64,000 nt of DNA from Candidatus Bathyarchaeota archaeon (GTDB lineage Archaea; Thermoproteota; Bathyarchaeia; Bathyarchaeales; DTEX01): contig JANXEA010000008.1 in assembly GCA_025059045.1 (NCBI GenBank), forward strand, positions 1 through 64,000, read 5' to 3'. Both the position numbers and the translations under genes were made by a program. Positions 9,730-18,436 of the stretch are shown here, in pieces (position 1 is the stretch's first letter; every line of letters begins with the position of its first letter). Below the pieces are notes generated by a model. It saw nothing but the letters and a program-made list of their open reading frames with translations. It did not search any database and had not been told where the DNA came from.

Positions 9730-10899
9730 TCAACATAGTCTCCCCGCATGTCTTGTGTAAACATTAAGGTACATCGCAGCGACTTTCTGCCAGCTTCTTG
9801 AAAGTGCAAAGTCTCTGGATCTCTTAGAGAGAGACTCTGCCAACTGTCTATCAGATGCAACCCTCATTATCCCATACCTCAAAGCCTCTTTCGACATATC
9901 AACAAGCAATATGCCAGCCCCCTCCTCAGCCAATTCCTTTAACTCGTATGTTGAGAACGCTACAAACGGGACACCCAGACCGCAAAGAAGATGAATAACG
10001 CCGCTGGTTCCCGCACAAGCCCTATAGGGCAACGCAGCAACAGCGACTCTTGACACAAGATTAGGCAGCCGCTCATTACTGACATAGCCTAGATACTTGA
10101 CATGCCGCTCCCTCAAAACTCCCTCTATCACCCTTTTTCCCTCCTCAACAAAATTAGGATTAGGTCGACCTGACACCAATAGTTCTCCGCCAATCTCCTT
10201 CACGACATCTGATAATAACTTCAAATCTTTATACTGGGAGAGGTATCCCAAAAAAAGTACACTAACCCTTCCATCTTGCCATTTCCAAGAGGGATGATGA
10301 TCAGTAAACCATGCGCCATGTGGAATCCACACAACATTACCAGCACCATACCGACTCATGAGCAGTTTAACGTATCGTCTAACAAGGACGACTACTGTAT
10401 GCGCAGATGACAATACTATCTTAGTCACGATCTCCAAACCAATCCTATTAACTAAATTATCCCTGTAGCCTGAAACGTTAAGCCTTACGCCTTCTGGAAT
10501 ATTATGCAATGTTACAATTACCCTCTTCCTTGAGAGCCGCGCCACTGTAACGGATAGCAGGCCGAGAAAGTTCACAATTCTAGATCTACCAAAGACGGAG
10601 AGGGAGACATTGAAATGCATAACCTTCGATTTAGACCTAATGATCTCAAACCACAAGTTCAAAATGCCAAGTAGTGAATCAGGCCTCCAAACAGGTTTAA
10701 CATCAACACCCGAGATAAGCTCCGAGGGTCTACAGTCAGAAAGCACCAAAAAACTGGAGTTCGAGACACTGACCAAGCCGCCTATTAAAGCTTCAGCATA
10801 CTCGCTCAGCCTCCCATAGTCAGGCGGATAAGCAGAGACCCAAACGAATTGGCTGAAACTACGCTTCCTCACCAGTCCACCAACCCATTGTGTAATCAT
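9730..10899 (-). CDS. Glycosyltransferase family 4 (group 1)
   Basis: 389 residues, soluble, with a GT-B fold. The N-terminal domain contains SAYPPDYGRLSEYAEAL, the glycine-rich acceptor loop near the start. The C-terminal domain begins VSVLFLGYLSQYKDLKLL and carries VKYLGYVSNERLPNLVSRV and ALPYRACAGTSGVIHLLCGLG. In the last of these an E-x7-E-like region is replaced by a CAGTSG loop that would contact the nucleotide sugar. First gene of the operon; the stop at 9730 is one base from the next start. It would work on the cytoplasmic side, building the glycan before flipping. Sugar specificity is unknown. Confidence 0.85.
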   Translation of the reverse strand: MITQWVGGLVRKRSFSQFVWVSAYPPDYGRLSEYAEALIGGLVSVSNSSFLVLSDCRPSELISGVDVKPVWRPDSLLGILNLWFEIIRSKSKVMHFNVSLSVFGRSRIVNFLGLLSVTVARLSRKRVIVTLHNIPEGVRLNVSGYRDNLVNRIGLEIVTKIVLSSAHTVVVLVRRYVKLLMSRYGAGNVVWIPHGAWFTDHHPSWKWQDGRVSVLFLGYLSQYKDLKLLSDVVKEIGGELLVSGRPNPNFVEEGKRVIEGVLRERHVKYLGYVSNERLPNLVSRVAVAALPYRACAGTSGVIHLLCGLGVPFVAFSTYELKELAEEGAGILLVDMSKEALRYGIMRVASDRQLAESLSKRSRDFALSRSWQKVAAMYLNVYTRHAGRLC

Positions 10900-11263
10900 A
10901 TGGCCTAGGCTGCATAAGCATCAATATTCTCCTATCTTCTCAATCTATATGCCAGTAACCCATTAAGAGATGATGCAAACCCCAATTCACAACGAAAACC
11001 AGCTAGACACATTAAGAATGCACCATTAATAAGAGTATAAAAAATTGATCAAAAAATAATATAAAATTAATGTTGCTTTCCCCCACCGATGTGAATCTTG
11101 AATACCCATAAAATCTAAACACATCATCCCAAGAGGACTTTAATGCGAAAATCCATCATGAACTCTTAGCTTTCACAGGCAACAACCAAAAACGAAGAGG
11201 CAAGAACATGGGTTAGCAGCAAACTGCAAATACAATCAGACAGAGGAGGTTTTCCAAAGCTGA
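10900..11263. other. AT-rich intergenic stretch with no recognised gene
   Basis: About 360 bases between the first gene of the glycosyltransferase operon and the 3' end of tRNA-Val. It is rich in short A/T runs around 11030-11070. It presumably carries the promoter of the minus-strand operon. I see no open frame with coding character, no repeat and no hairpin worth naming. Confidence 0.4.
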
Positions 11264-11374
11264 TGGGCCGGGCCGGACTTGAACCGGCGACCTCAGCCTC
11301 TCTTAGACTTTGGTCTGCTCGTAAGGGCTGCTTTGGGTCTGTTAGATGTCCCAACCAGGCTAGACTACCGGCCC
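11264..11374 (-). tRNA. tRNA-Val (TAC) with two introns
   Basis: Acceptor strands GGGCCGG (11368-11374) and CCGGCCC (11265-11271) pair, with discriminator A at 11264; the T arm is GCCGG-TTCAAGT-CCGGC. Two introns must be removed to fold the rest. Intron A, 16 nt (11332-11347), lies between positions 25 and 26: TGGG and CCCA form the central helix, with ACA and AAG bulges and a TCT/AGA inner stem. Intron B, 20 nt (11300-11319), is at the canonical 37/38 site: CTTA pairs with TAAG, flanked by CGA and AGA bulges. The spliced anticodon arm is CAGCC-CTTACGA-GGCTG, giving anticodon TAC. The mature length is 75 nt. CCA is not encoded. Confidence 0.9.
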
Positions 11375-11420
11375 TCGGATCGGCAAACATCCATTCTGTG
11401 AATTTAGGTATTTTAATCTT

Positions 11421-12587
11421 TTACTCATGCCTCGCATAGTGGGCTGAGACTTTTCTTATGCCTTCGAGTATCTTTTCTAAGTCTTCTCCGCTGAGGCCTG
11501 GGTGGACTGGTAGGGAGAGTACTCTTCCGCAGACTTTCTCGGCTACTGGGCACCTTGTCCTCGCGTATCTTCTTAGCGCTGGCTGCTTGCTTAGCGGGGT
11601 TGGATAGTAGACTATGCATTCTATATTCTCCGCATTCATGGCCCTGACGAACTCGTCTCTTGTGCATCTGAACTTCTCTAAGTCCATCTGTACTGTGAAG
11701 TAACTGTAAGAGTGCTCGGCGCCCTCGGTTGTCTTCTGCGGCTCCAGTCCATCAATCTCCTCTAGACCCTTCATTAGATATTCGGCGTTTCTCCTTCTTT
11801 TCAGAAGGAATTCGTCCAGCATCCTGAGCTGTTCTAGTCCGATGGCAGCTGCGATCTCCGTCATCCGATAGTTAAGCCCTAACCTCACACTCCTATATCT
11901 CGTTTCTTGACCATGATTCCTCAGCATTCTTCCAGCCTCATAGATCTCCTTGCCTAGCGTTGTCACCATGCCTCCTTCACCAGTCGTCAGGGTTTTGGTT
12001 GGATAGAAGCTGTAGCAGGCTGCATCCCTGTAGGCGCCCACATCCTTTCCATGAATCCTTGTTCCATGTGCCTGGGCTGCATCATTCACAAGGTATAAGC
12101 CGTGATCCTCAGCGATTTCTATGAGCTCCTTCATCCTCGCAGCGTTCCCGAAGAGGTGTACGGGCACAATCGCCTTAGTCCTCCGGGTTATCTTCCTCTC
12201 AACATCCACCGGATCAATCGTCAGAGTCTCCTCATCAATGTCGGCGAAGACAGGCTTCCCACCGCTCAGCACAACCGTGCTAGCTGTGGAGACGAAGGTG
12301 AAGACGGGGACTATGACCTCGTCTCCCGGCTTGAGAAGCGACATGAAGACGACGTGTAGGGCCGCCGTGCCCGAGCTGACGGCAAAAGCGTATTCAGCCC
12401 CCACCCTCCGCCTGAACTCTTCCTCAAACTGCTCGGTTAATGGGCCATGGCAGAGAATGCCGGACTCCAGAACTTCTCTTATCCTCCGCAAAGTCTCCTC
12501 AGTAAATAATGGTTTAGCGATAGGGATCTTCCTTTCTGAGACAGGCTTCCCGCCCTCAATCGCTAAGCGTTCCATTCGAGCAAACAT
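11421..12587 (-). CDS. DegT/DnrJ/EryC1/StrS family sugar aminotransferase
   Basis: 388 residues, a full-length PLP enzyme of the nucleotide-sugar aminotransferase family. AVSSGTAALHVVF (about residues 68-80) is the phosphate-binding segment, VPVHLFGNAARM and NDAAQAHGTRI carry the PLP-contacting aspartate, and YSFYPTKTLTTGEGGMV has the Schiff-base lysine near residue 192. The C-terminal NYRMTEIAAAIGLEQL is also typical. It makes a 4-amino or 3-amino sugar nucleotide from a keto-sugar. With the glycosyltransferase operon 500 bases away on the same strand, a role in supplying an amino sugar for surface glycans is plausible. No dehydratase partner is in the window. Confidence 0.9.
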   Translation of the reverse strand: MFARMERLAIEGGKPVSERKIPIAKPLFTEETLRRIREVLESGILCHGPLTEQFEEEFRRRVGAEYAFAVSSGTAALHVVFMSLLKPGDEVIVPVFTFVSTASTVVLSGGKPVFADIDEETLTIDPVDVERKITRRTKAIVPVHLFGNAARMKELIEIAEDHGLYLVNDAAQAHGTRIHGKDVGAYRDAACYSFYPTKTLTTGEGGMVTTLGKEIYEAGRMLRNHGQETRYRSVRLGLNYRMTEIAAAIGLEQLRMLDEFLLKRRRNAEYLMKGLEEIDGLEPQKTTEGAEHSYSYFTVQMDLEKFRCTRDEFVRAMNAENIECIVYYPTPLSKQPALRRYARTRCPVAEKVCGRVLSLPVHPGLSGEDLEKILEGIRKVSAHYARHE

Positions 12588-12689
12588 CCTTGGATAGCTG
12601 CCATCCGGAGACTATCTGTTGTTCAATATTCTGATTCCAGCCTATTAATTTAAAAAAATGGTGAACCAGTTCGGTTAATTGATGGATCC

Positions 12690-13091
12690 TCAGGCCTTCA
12701 TAGCCTCGGATATAATGTTCAGCGCCTCTTTTATCTCGTTCATCTCGGCTTTTGTTGCTTCTAGGCCCGACTGCAATGTCTCTCTATTCTTTATGTAAGT
12801 CTTCTCGTCAACTTCCCCTCCAGCATAGCTAACCTCTAGACTCGCAAGCAGCAGGTCAAGTGTCTCAAGCTGATTAGCAAGCTCGTCTATCCGCTCCCTC
12901 ATCTTTTCGACAAGAGATCTCTGGTGCGCCTCAAGATCAAGCAATGTCTCCCTGAGTGTCCTCTCAAGATGCTCATAGGTAAGCTGGGACATCTTCTTCT
13001 TTTCGAGGAGATCGTCTAGGGCCTGCTTCTTTCTCCGAGCAATCTCCAGCTCCTGCCTCACCCTCTCAAACGACTCCTTCCACGAACTCAA
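12690..13091 (-). CDS. CdvA-like coiled-coil protein
   Basis: 133 residues from a TTG start with GGGGTGA seven bases upstream. Almost the whole chain is helical with heptad character. Recognisable blocks are SSWKESFERVRQELEIA at the start, LEAHQRSLVEKMRERI in the middle and LDLLLASLEVSYAGGEVDE, followed by LQSGLEATKAEMNEIKE. This is the pattern of the CdvA-like coiled-coil family of TACK archaea, proteins tied to ESCRT-III (CdvB) membrane remodelling and division. A second copy is at 58137-58673 and aligns along the whole length. It lies about 90 bases downstream of the SMC-like ATPase gene on the same strand, so the two may be co-transcribed. The PRC-barrel domain of Sulfolobus CdvA is absent. 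Confidence 0.65.
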   Translation of the reverse strand: MSSWKESFERVRQELEIARRKKQALDDLLEKKKMSQLTYEHLERTLRETLLDLEAHQRSLVEKMRERIDELANQLETLDLLLASLEVSYAGGEVDEKTYIKNRETLQSGLEATKAEMNEIKEALNIISEAMKA

Positions 13092-13183
13092 ACAATCACC
13101 CCACCAAACTTTAGGAACAAGATTTCAAATAGACTTTAACCTGCATCCCATATTTTACATTAATCCATTGCCGAAGCCTAAGA

Positions 13184-14668
13184 TCATCCTTCATGGATGA
13201 CTTCGATCCCTCCGCCGTCAGAAGTTAATGAGGTGACTATCACGTAGGGAACACGTTGCCTCATATAACCCGTAATCTGCCTGAACCTTTCCGGGTCATA
13301 GCTAAGGGTGAGCTCATCAAGGATGAAGAAGGGGAAGTCCGGCAGAAAAGTCTCCTTAGCAGCCAACATAAGCAGCAGGCTGATGGTAAGCTTCTCAGAT
13401 GCGCTTAATGTATCAACAGGCTGTCGAACCCCGTTCTCACGCATTATATGTAATGCGAAATCCTGATCTAAGAAGACGCTTTTAAAGCCCCTAAGCCCAA
13501 GCCTCTCAAAAGCCCTGTTCACATTCCTGTTAAACCTTAACCTTGCAGCGGTCATGCGGCGCATATACTTATCCTGAAAGTATCCAATCGCCATATTAAG
13601 CCAATCAATCTTCCCAATAATCTCCCTTCTAACCTCAACAACAAGGCGGCCTGGATACTTCGGATCGTCTGGGGGCAGCCGCTCAGCCTCCTGAATCTCC
13701 TCCTCCTTAAGGATCAGCTCCTTGTTTAAACGTTCCATCTCCCTCTCCAACGACTCGAGCTCCATCTCTTCTTCGCGCTTCTTCTCTTCAAACTTCATCT
13801 CCAAGGCCTTTACCTCGGACCTTAACCCATGGACGACTTGGCTCTGCCTCTCGACCTCATCCCTTATCCTCATCTGCCTATCCCTGCAAATATTAATGTC
13901 CTGCTTAATCCGAGCTGCAACCTTCAATGACTCGTCCGCCAACCCTAGAAGGTTAATTAGCTGGTCCTCCCTTTCACGCTCCCTATCAAGATCCTTTCTA
14001 AGATCAGAAAGCCTCATCTCCTCCATTGCCAGCGAACTCTTCTTCTCCTCTAGGCTCCTCAGCAGAGACTGAGAATCCGAGCCGAAGCCAGCCCGTAGCA
14101 TCCTAATCCTTTCAGAAACCCTCTCTTTCTCGGCATGAATCTCCGCGATATCTGCGATAAGTAGGGGCAGAGACTCAAACTTCCTAAAACTAGGCCCAGC
14201 AAGCTCCCTGCTCAGCTCGTTCACGATCCCCTGTGCGGAAGAGATTATAGTGCTATAGTACTTGCCATACGAGAGCTCTTCGAGATATTCGCGAAAAGCT
14301 GAGCTTCCTCCAGTAATCTTATGGACTACGCCGGACTCGGCCATGGCAACGCATGCATCGAAGGCCCTATTATCGGAGAAGGGGAGCATGCTTCCAGATG
14401 CAACCACAGAGCCTGAGGGAGTTCTCCTGAACGTTCTCTCGTAGACTCGACCTCGAAAACGTACTCTAACAATCCCCTCAACCTCATTAAGCGAGAGCAC
14501 ATGCTCAGGCGGAATCTTCTCAGAAAATATTGACGCGAAACCCCTTACAAGGCTGGTCTTACCTGAAGCATTTGGAGCGCGGATTATGTTAAGACCGGGC
14601 TCAAAATCAAGTTCAATACGCCTTAAGCATCCGATATTCTTAAGCTCTAACCGGATACTCCCTCGCAT
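13184..14668 (-). CDS. SMC/Rad50-like ABC ATPase with short coiled coil
   Basis: About 494 residues from ATG 14668; the frame stays open to ATG 14689. The N-terminus IRLELKNIGCLRRIELDF leads into the Walker A segment RAPNASGKTSLVRGF. The C-terminal half has the ABC signature DTLSASEKLTISLLLML and the Walker B/D-loop FFILDELTLSYDPERF. The central 180 residues are a coiled coil (for example EMELESLEREMERLNKE), shorter than in true SMC or Rad50, and there is no CxxC zinc hook. This suits the archaea-specific SMC-related group, whose substrate is probably DNA. The start overlaps the end of the 68-residue gene, suggesting coupled translation and a partner protein. Confidence 0.75.
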   Translation of the reverse strand: MRGSIRLELKNIGCLRRIELDFEPGLNIIRAPNASGKTSLVRGFASIFSEKIPPEHVLSLNEVEGIVRVRFRGRVYERTFRRTPSGSVVASGSMLPFSDNRAFDACVAMAESGVVHKITGGSSAFREYLEELSYGKYYSTIISSAQGIVNELSRELAGPSFRKFESLPLLIADIAEIHAEKERVSERIRMLRAGFGSDSQSLLRSLEEKKSSLAMEEMRLSDLRKDLDREREREDQLINLLGLADESLKVAARIKQDINICRDRQMRIRDEVERQSQVVHGLRSEVKALEMKFEEKKREEEMELESLEREMERLNKELILKEEEIQEAERLPPDDPKYPGRLVVEVRREIIGKIDWLNMAIGYFQDKYMRRMTAARLRFNRNVNRAFERLGLRGFKSVFLDQDFALHIMRENGVRQPVDTLSASEKLTISLLLMLAAKETFLPDFPFFILDELTLSYDPERFRQITGYMRQRVPYVIVTSLTSDGGGIEVIHEG

Positions 14669-14846
14669 ATCTCTCCGCATACCTCTCAAGCATCTCCCTT
14701 AGCTCTTTGCCGTCCCCCCTTCTGAGAATGTCTAAGGCCAACCTTTCAATCTCAGCGATATATGGAACTGGCAAAACAGAAGCCTCCGAGACCCGCTCCG
14801 TCTTCTGCCTTGGCATATTAAGAACCTTTATGCAGTCCACTGGCAA
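14640..14846 (-). CDS. Small acidic/basic helical protein coupled to the SMC-like ATPase
   Basis: 68 residues ending YAERYAREYPVRA. Its stop lies 29 bases inside the start of the SMC-like gene, in another frame, which is the strongest sign that it is real and translated. The N-terminal third is polar; residues about 28-60 form an amphipathic helix (EIERLALDILRRGDGKEL). No family is recognised. Its position ahead of an SMC-type ATPase suggests a regulatory or kleisin-like binding partner, but that is inference from context only. Confidence 0.6.
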   Translation of the reverse strand: MPVDCIKVLNMPRQKTERVSEASVLPVPYIAEIERLALDILRRGDGKELREMLERYAERYAREYPVRA

Positions 14847-14994
14847 TCTAAGGAATATACGAACCGCATAAAACGTTTTTTAACATAAGTGAATAGCCAA
14901 TTATAATATCCATTCGCAAGAACCACCGCAAATCATTACTACTGATGCCAAACTCAAAATTCTTGGCCGCTGAAAGATGAACAGCATAATACTC

Positions 14995-15753
14995 TCAGTT
15001 TCCGAGGCATCTGAGACGAATCATGTAGAGTAGAAGAAGGTGGAATGGATAGTAGGCGTAAAAGAAGTATTTCCTATAGGCGGAGTAATGGGCACCTAAA
15101 CCAGCATCCTTAAAGATATGCACGTAATCCATCCGATGTAGAAGAAGAATTGGCAAAGCTAAGAGAGAAAAGATCTGGATATTCCAGGACGGGAGGAAGA
15201 GCAGATTCAGCAGAATGAAAGAGGCAACGCCAGCCTTAACATCATCCTTTAAGATGCACATCGTAACGATTAACGCGATCCCATAAACGCCGTAATCAAT
15301 ATTAAGGAAAATGGAGGCTAGTAGGATAGGCAGTATAAGGTAAGGGTTCTTCCTAAATGAGCGGATTACCAGAATGCCAATTGCAAGCGTGAAGAATATG
15401 TTCAGCATTTCGAAAGGCTGAAGTTTCAGCGCTAACTGGAAGGGAACCTGCGATAAGCAGCCGAACAGGAGAAGCCTTAAGAAGTAATGCTTAACGCTCC
15501 TAGTTGTATTAACACCCAGGACCAGTAGATAAGAAAATATGGGAAAGGCAAGTCTCCCAATAATCCTGAATACAATGACCTCGGGATAGAGGACCGCTCC
15601 TATATGATCAATGGTCATCGAGGCAACCGCAATCCACTTCAACAACTCTCTGCCGAAATCAAATCTTACCAATCCCACGTTTGTGCTGACAGGTGTAGAA
15701 GAAGTCAAGGCAAGCCGACACTGATCCCAAAGATTTACAGCAACGATTCCCAA
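14995..15753 (-). CDS. TraX-family integral membrane protein
   Basis: 252 residues with about seven membrane helices. The family signature is at residues about 32-75: LLKWIAVASMTIDHIGAVL followed by FRIIGRLAFPIFSYLLVLG and then YFLRLLLFGCLSQVPFQLA. This matches TraX/acyltransferase-like membrane proteins. The first 30 residues are less conserved and a start at GTG or ATG closer to RFDFGRELLKW is possible. Members acetylate pilin in F plasmids; in archaeal chromosomes the substrate is unknown, and acylation of a surface component is a guess. It is transcribed away from the oxidoreductase gene at 15899. Confidence 0.75.
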   Translation of the reverse strand: MGIVAVNLWDQCRLALTSSTPVSTNVGLVRFDFGRELLKWIAVASMTIDHIGAVLYPEVIVFRIIGRLAFPIFSYLLVLGVNTTRSVKHYFLRLLLFGCLSQVPFQLALKLQPFEMLNIFFTLAIGILVIRSFRKNPYLILPILLASIFLNIDYGVYGIALIVTMCILKDDVKAGVASFILLNLLFLPSWNIQIFSLLALPILLLHRMDYVHIFKDAGLGAHYSAYRKYFFYAYYPFHLLLLYMIRLRCLGN

Positions 15754-15898
15754 ACTCCTTTATCTAAATCTTCAGGAGATTAAATAAAATCTCCATTTCT
15801 ATAAACATTAATCGAAGTAAAGCAGCCTTAAAATCATTCTAACGTTCAGATTGATACATAAAATAGATGTATAGCAATGCTCTCTTAGATGAGAAAGA

Positions 15899-16948
15899 GT
15901 GGCAGGAATGGAGCAAGGTGTAAGATTTGGGATAATTGGCGTTGGTGTAGGCGCAAATCTATGTGCTGAAGCCTTCTCATTGTTAGGTCCTGGTGTGGCG
16001 AGACTCATAGCCGCGGCAGGCCAAAGAGAAGAGCGGGTCAAAGAATTTGCGTCCAAGTGGAATCTAAACCTCTGGTACACAAGTTATATGGAGATGTTGG
16101 AGAAAGCGCCTATAGACGCGGTGATAATTAGCGTTCCGCATTACCTTCATTGTCCAATAGCGCTTGACGCCATAAGGCTTGGAAGACATGTTCTCGTAGA
16201 CAAGCCAATCGCATTAAACCTTGAAGAGGCGGACAGGATGATTGAGGCTGCTAGAAGGAGCGACGTGAAGTTAGGGGTTATCCTGCAGTCCAGGTTCGAT
16301 CCAACATTTAGGAGGGTGAAACAAGTCGCCGACGAAGGCGGATTTGGAAGACTGATCCTCGGTGAGGCTGACGTCAAGTGGTTCCGAGACCAAAAATACT
16401 ATGATGATAGCCGTTGGCGTGGAAGGTGGTCAACCGAGGGCGGCGGAGCACTCATAAACCAATCAATCCACACAATCGATCTACTACTATGGATAATTGG
16501 AAAACCAAGGCGCTTGTGGGCCCAGATTGGAACATATGCGCATAAGATTGAGGTCGAAGATCTCGCAGTCGCAGCCATCCGATTCGAGAATGGCGCTCTC
16601 GGCGTAATCCAAGGTAGTACCGCCACATACCCTGGACTGCCGGCGAAGCTGGGAATCTATGGGACTAAGGGCATGGTCATATTGGAGGGGGAAGCGATTA
16701 AGAAGTGGTCAGTTATGGGCGAAGTTGAGGTTGTATCTGAGCAGACCAAGGAGGGGCTCCAATCATGGGCTAGACCTGAACTTGTGCCTGTAACAAACCA
16801 TTCAGCCCTCATTAAAGACTTCGCCGAAGCGATTATTAATGACAGGGAGCCACTAGTGAACGGTGTTGAGGGGAGAAGATCCTTGGAGACTATAATGGCC
16901 ATATACATTTCAAGCAGGACAGGAAGAGTAGTCGATCTCCCCCTATGA
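15899..16948 (+). CDS. Gfo/Idh/MocA family NAD(P)-dependent sugar oxidoreductase
   Basis: 349 residues from GTG 15899; ATG 15908 is an alternative. The Rossmann N-terminus RFGIIGVGVGANLCAEAF binds NAD(P), and SVPHYLHCPIALDAIRLG followed by HVLVDKPIALNLEEADRMI holds the EKP-type lysine (here DKP) of this family. The C-terminal beta-sheet domain contains WSTEGGGALINQSIHTIDLL, in which the histidine and aspartate are the expected catalytic residues. These enzymes oxidise or reduce sugars, inositols or sugar nucleotides. No dedicated partner is adjacent; the glycoside hydrolases at 22-26 kb suggest a sugar-catabolic role. Confidence 0.88.
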   Translation: MAGMEQGVRFGIIGVGVGANLCAEAFSLLGPGVARLIAAAGQREERVKEFASKWNLNLWYTSYMEMLEKAPIDAVIISVPHYLHCPIALDAIRLGRHVLVDKPIALNLEEADRMIEAARRSDVKLGVILQSRFDPTFRRVKQVADEGGFGRLILGEADVKWFRDQKYYDDSRWRGRWSTEGGGALINQSIHTIDLLLWIIGKPRRLWAQIGTYAHKIEVEDLAVAAIRFENGALGVIQGSTATYPGLPAKLGIYGTKGMVILEGEAIKKWSVMGEVEVVSEQTKEGLQSWARPELVPVTNHSALIKDFAEAIINDREPLVNGVEGRRSLETIMAIYISSRTGRVVDLPL

Positions 16949-17039
16949 GGAGAAGGAAAAATGGAGAATTTTAGGACTAAGCAGTCAAGTCTGCAGAAGG
17001 GTTATTTACTATTACCCCATATTCTTAACTAGATCAGAG

Positions 17040-17573
17040 ATGGATGTGTTCGAAGCCATTCAGAAGAGAAGATCGGTCCGATCCTATGAGCCCACTCCAG
17101 TCCCGAGAGAAAAGCTTGAGAGGATATTGGAGGCGGCTAGGCTTGCACCATCAGCCATGAACCTACAGCCCTGGCACTTTATAGTAGTCACTGATGCTGG
17201 CAAAAGGGAGAAGCTGGCTCAGGCTCCTTATGCAGGGTTCCTAAGAGAAGCGCCTGTCGTCATAGTGGGATGCGGAAACGAGAAGCTCTCACCGAAATGG
17301 TTCATAATTGATGTGACAATAGCCATGCAGAACATGGTCATAATGGCGACGAGTGAAGGGTTAGGCACATGCTGGATCGGGAGCTTCAACGAGAAGGAAG
17401 TGAAGGAACTGCTTAGGATACCGGAGGAATTCCGTGTAGTGGCGCTTTTAGCCTTAGGATACCCCGCAGATAAGATTGACATCCAGCGAGGACTGCTCCA
17501 CTTAGTCAGAAGGCGGAAGAAACTTGAGGATATAACAAGCTACGAGGAGTTTGGCGTAAGACAAAGATTATAG
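17040..17573 (+). CDS. Nitroreductase-family flavoprotein
   Basis: 177 residues, the usual length. It opens MDVFEAIQKRRSVRSYEPTP, the FMN-binding RRSxR motif, followed by LEAARLAPSAMNLQPWHF and, toward the C-terminus, GTCWIGSFNEKEVKELL and VALLALGYPAD. These are the classic contacts of FMN-dependent nitroreductase/NADH oxidase folds. It converts quinones, nitro compounds or related acceptors with NAD(P)H. It stands alone between the oxidoreductase upstream and the convergent TauE gene, whose stop is 14 bases away. Confidence 0.9.
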   Translation: MDVFEAIQKRRSVRSYEPTPVPREKLERILEAARLAPSAMNLQPWHFIVVTDAGKREKLAQAPYAGFLREAPVVIVGCGNEKLSPKWFIIDVTIAMQNMVIMATSEGLGTCWIGSFNEKEVKELLRIPEEFRVVALLALGYPADKIDIQRGLLHLVRRRKKLEDITSYEEFGVRQRL

Positions 17574-17586
17574 TTGCCTGTTCACC

Positions 17587-18354
17587 TTAAGGTTTTGTTA
17601 TCATCCGCACAGTCGCAAGGATGAGGATGAAAGCCAGCAGCACCTTCAATGTCTCCTTACCAACTACTTCTAAAAATGAGGCCCCGCATAGGGCGCCAAA
17701 TACAGAGCTCAATCCCAGAATGATTGGGATCCTCAAAGATGTACCATCAAAGTTGCCTAATCTTCTATGCCTTAGGAAGCCCGAGGCCACGGTTGGTATA
17801 GAGACTAGGAGGCTCGCTGTGCCCGCCGTCACAATATCTAAACCGAAAATGTAGATGAAGACTGGTATCCTGAACTCGCCACCTGCAACGCCAAAGAGAC
17901 CTGAGATAATCCCTATAAGAAGACCGACCAAGCCCGCTAACGCTAGCTCCTCAAAAAAATTCAAGGTGAAGCCTATTACAGGATCAATCTTAACGAATGG
18001 CTCCAACCCAATCTTCAAGCCCACACTTATGAGGAAAAGTATAAGAAACTTTTTTAATGGCTTTTCAGGGATTCTCCCGGTCAATGAAGCGCCAATTATA
18101 GCGCCAACTACCGAAGCAAATGACATTATTAACACTAATGAAAGACAATGCATGCCCAGCGGTTCTATGTGCAGACGTCTAAAGAAAGAAGCAACAACAG
18201 TCAGTAAACCAACCGACAGGTTTATGGCGACTGCATTAAAAACTGGAAGACCCAAAACATATATTAGAATTGGTATCCTGAATTCGCCGCCTCCAACCCC
18301 TATCAAGCCAGCAGCAATCCCTGTAAGGAAACATAAAAAAGCCGCAACCAGCAA
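17587..18354 (-). CDS. TauE/SafE family membrane permease (sulfite or organo-anion exporter)
   Basis: 255 residues with eight predicted membrane helices and an internal duplication: FLTGIAAGLIGVGGGEFRIPIL near the N-terminus reappears as LLIGIISGLFGVAGGEFRIPVF near residue 141. This twofold GxGGGEF repeat is the family hallmark. The start is a TTG directly behind GAGAAGG, and no upstream ATG is in frame. Family members export sulfite, sulfoacetate and similar anions. No sulfur gene is adjacent, so the substrate is open. A TATA box at 18437-18450 fits its promoter. Confidence 0.88.
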   Translation of the reverse strand: MLVAAFLCFLTGIAAGLIGVGGGEFRIPILIYVLGLPVFNAVAINLSVGLLTVVASFFRRLHIEPLGMHCLSLVLIMSFASVVGAIIGASLTGRIPEKPLKKFLILFLISVGLKIGLEPFVKIDPVIGFTLNFFEELALAGLVGLLIGIISGLFGVAGGEFRIPVFIYIFGLDIVTAGTASLLVSIPTVASGFLRHRRLGNFDGTSLRIPIILGLSSVFGALCGASFLEVVGKETLKVLLAFILILATVRMITKP

Positions 18355-18436
18355 CCTTCTCGATGATGTTTTGACATCTTTACGGATATAGTGTCACCCC
18401 AGGCTGTGTTATTACAGTAATCGGCGCAGACGACAA

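Noticed and set aside
9729-9860. N-terminal extension of the membrane protein gene up to 9860.
   Set aside because: It would overlap the GT4 gene by 130 bases; ATG 9728 follows the GT4 stop and has a GGGGAG site.
13722-14072. Plus-strand Ser-rich open frame.
   Set aside because: It is antisense to the coiled coil of the SMC-like ATPase; Ser/Leu-rich shadows are expected there.
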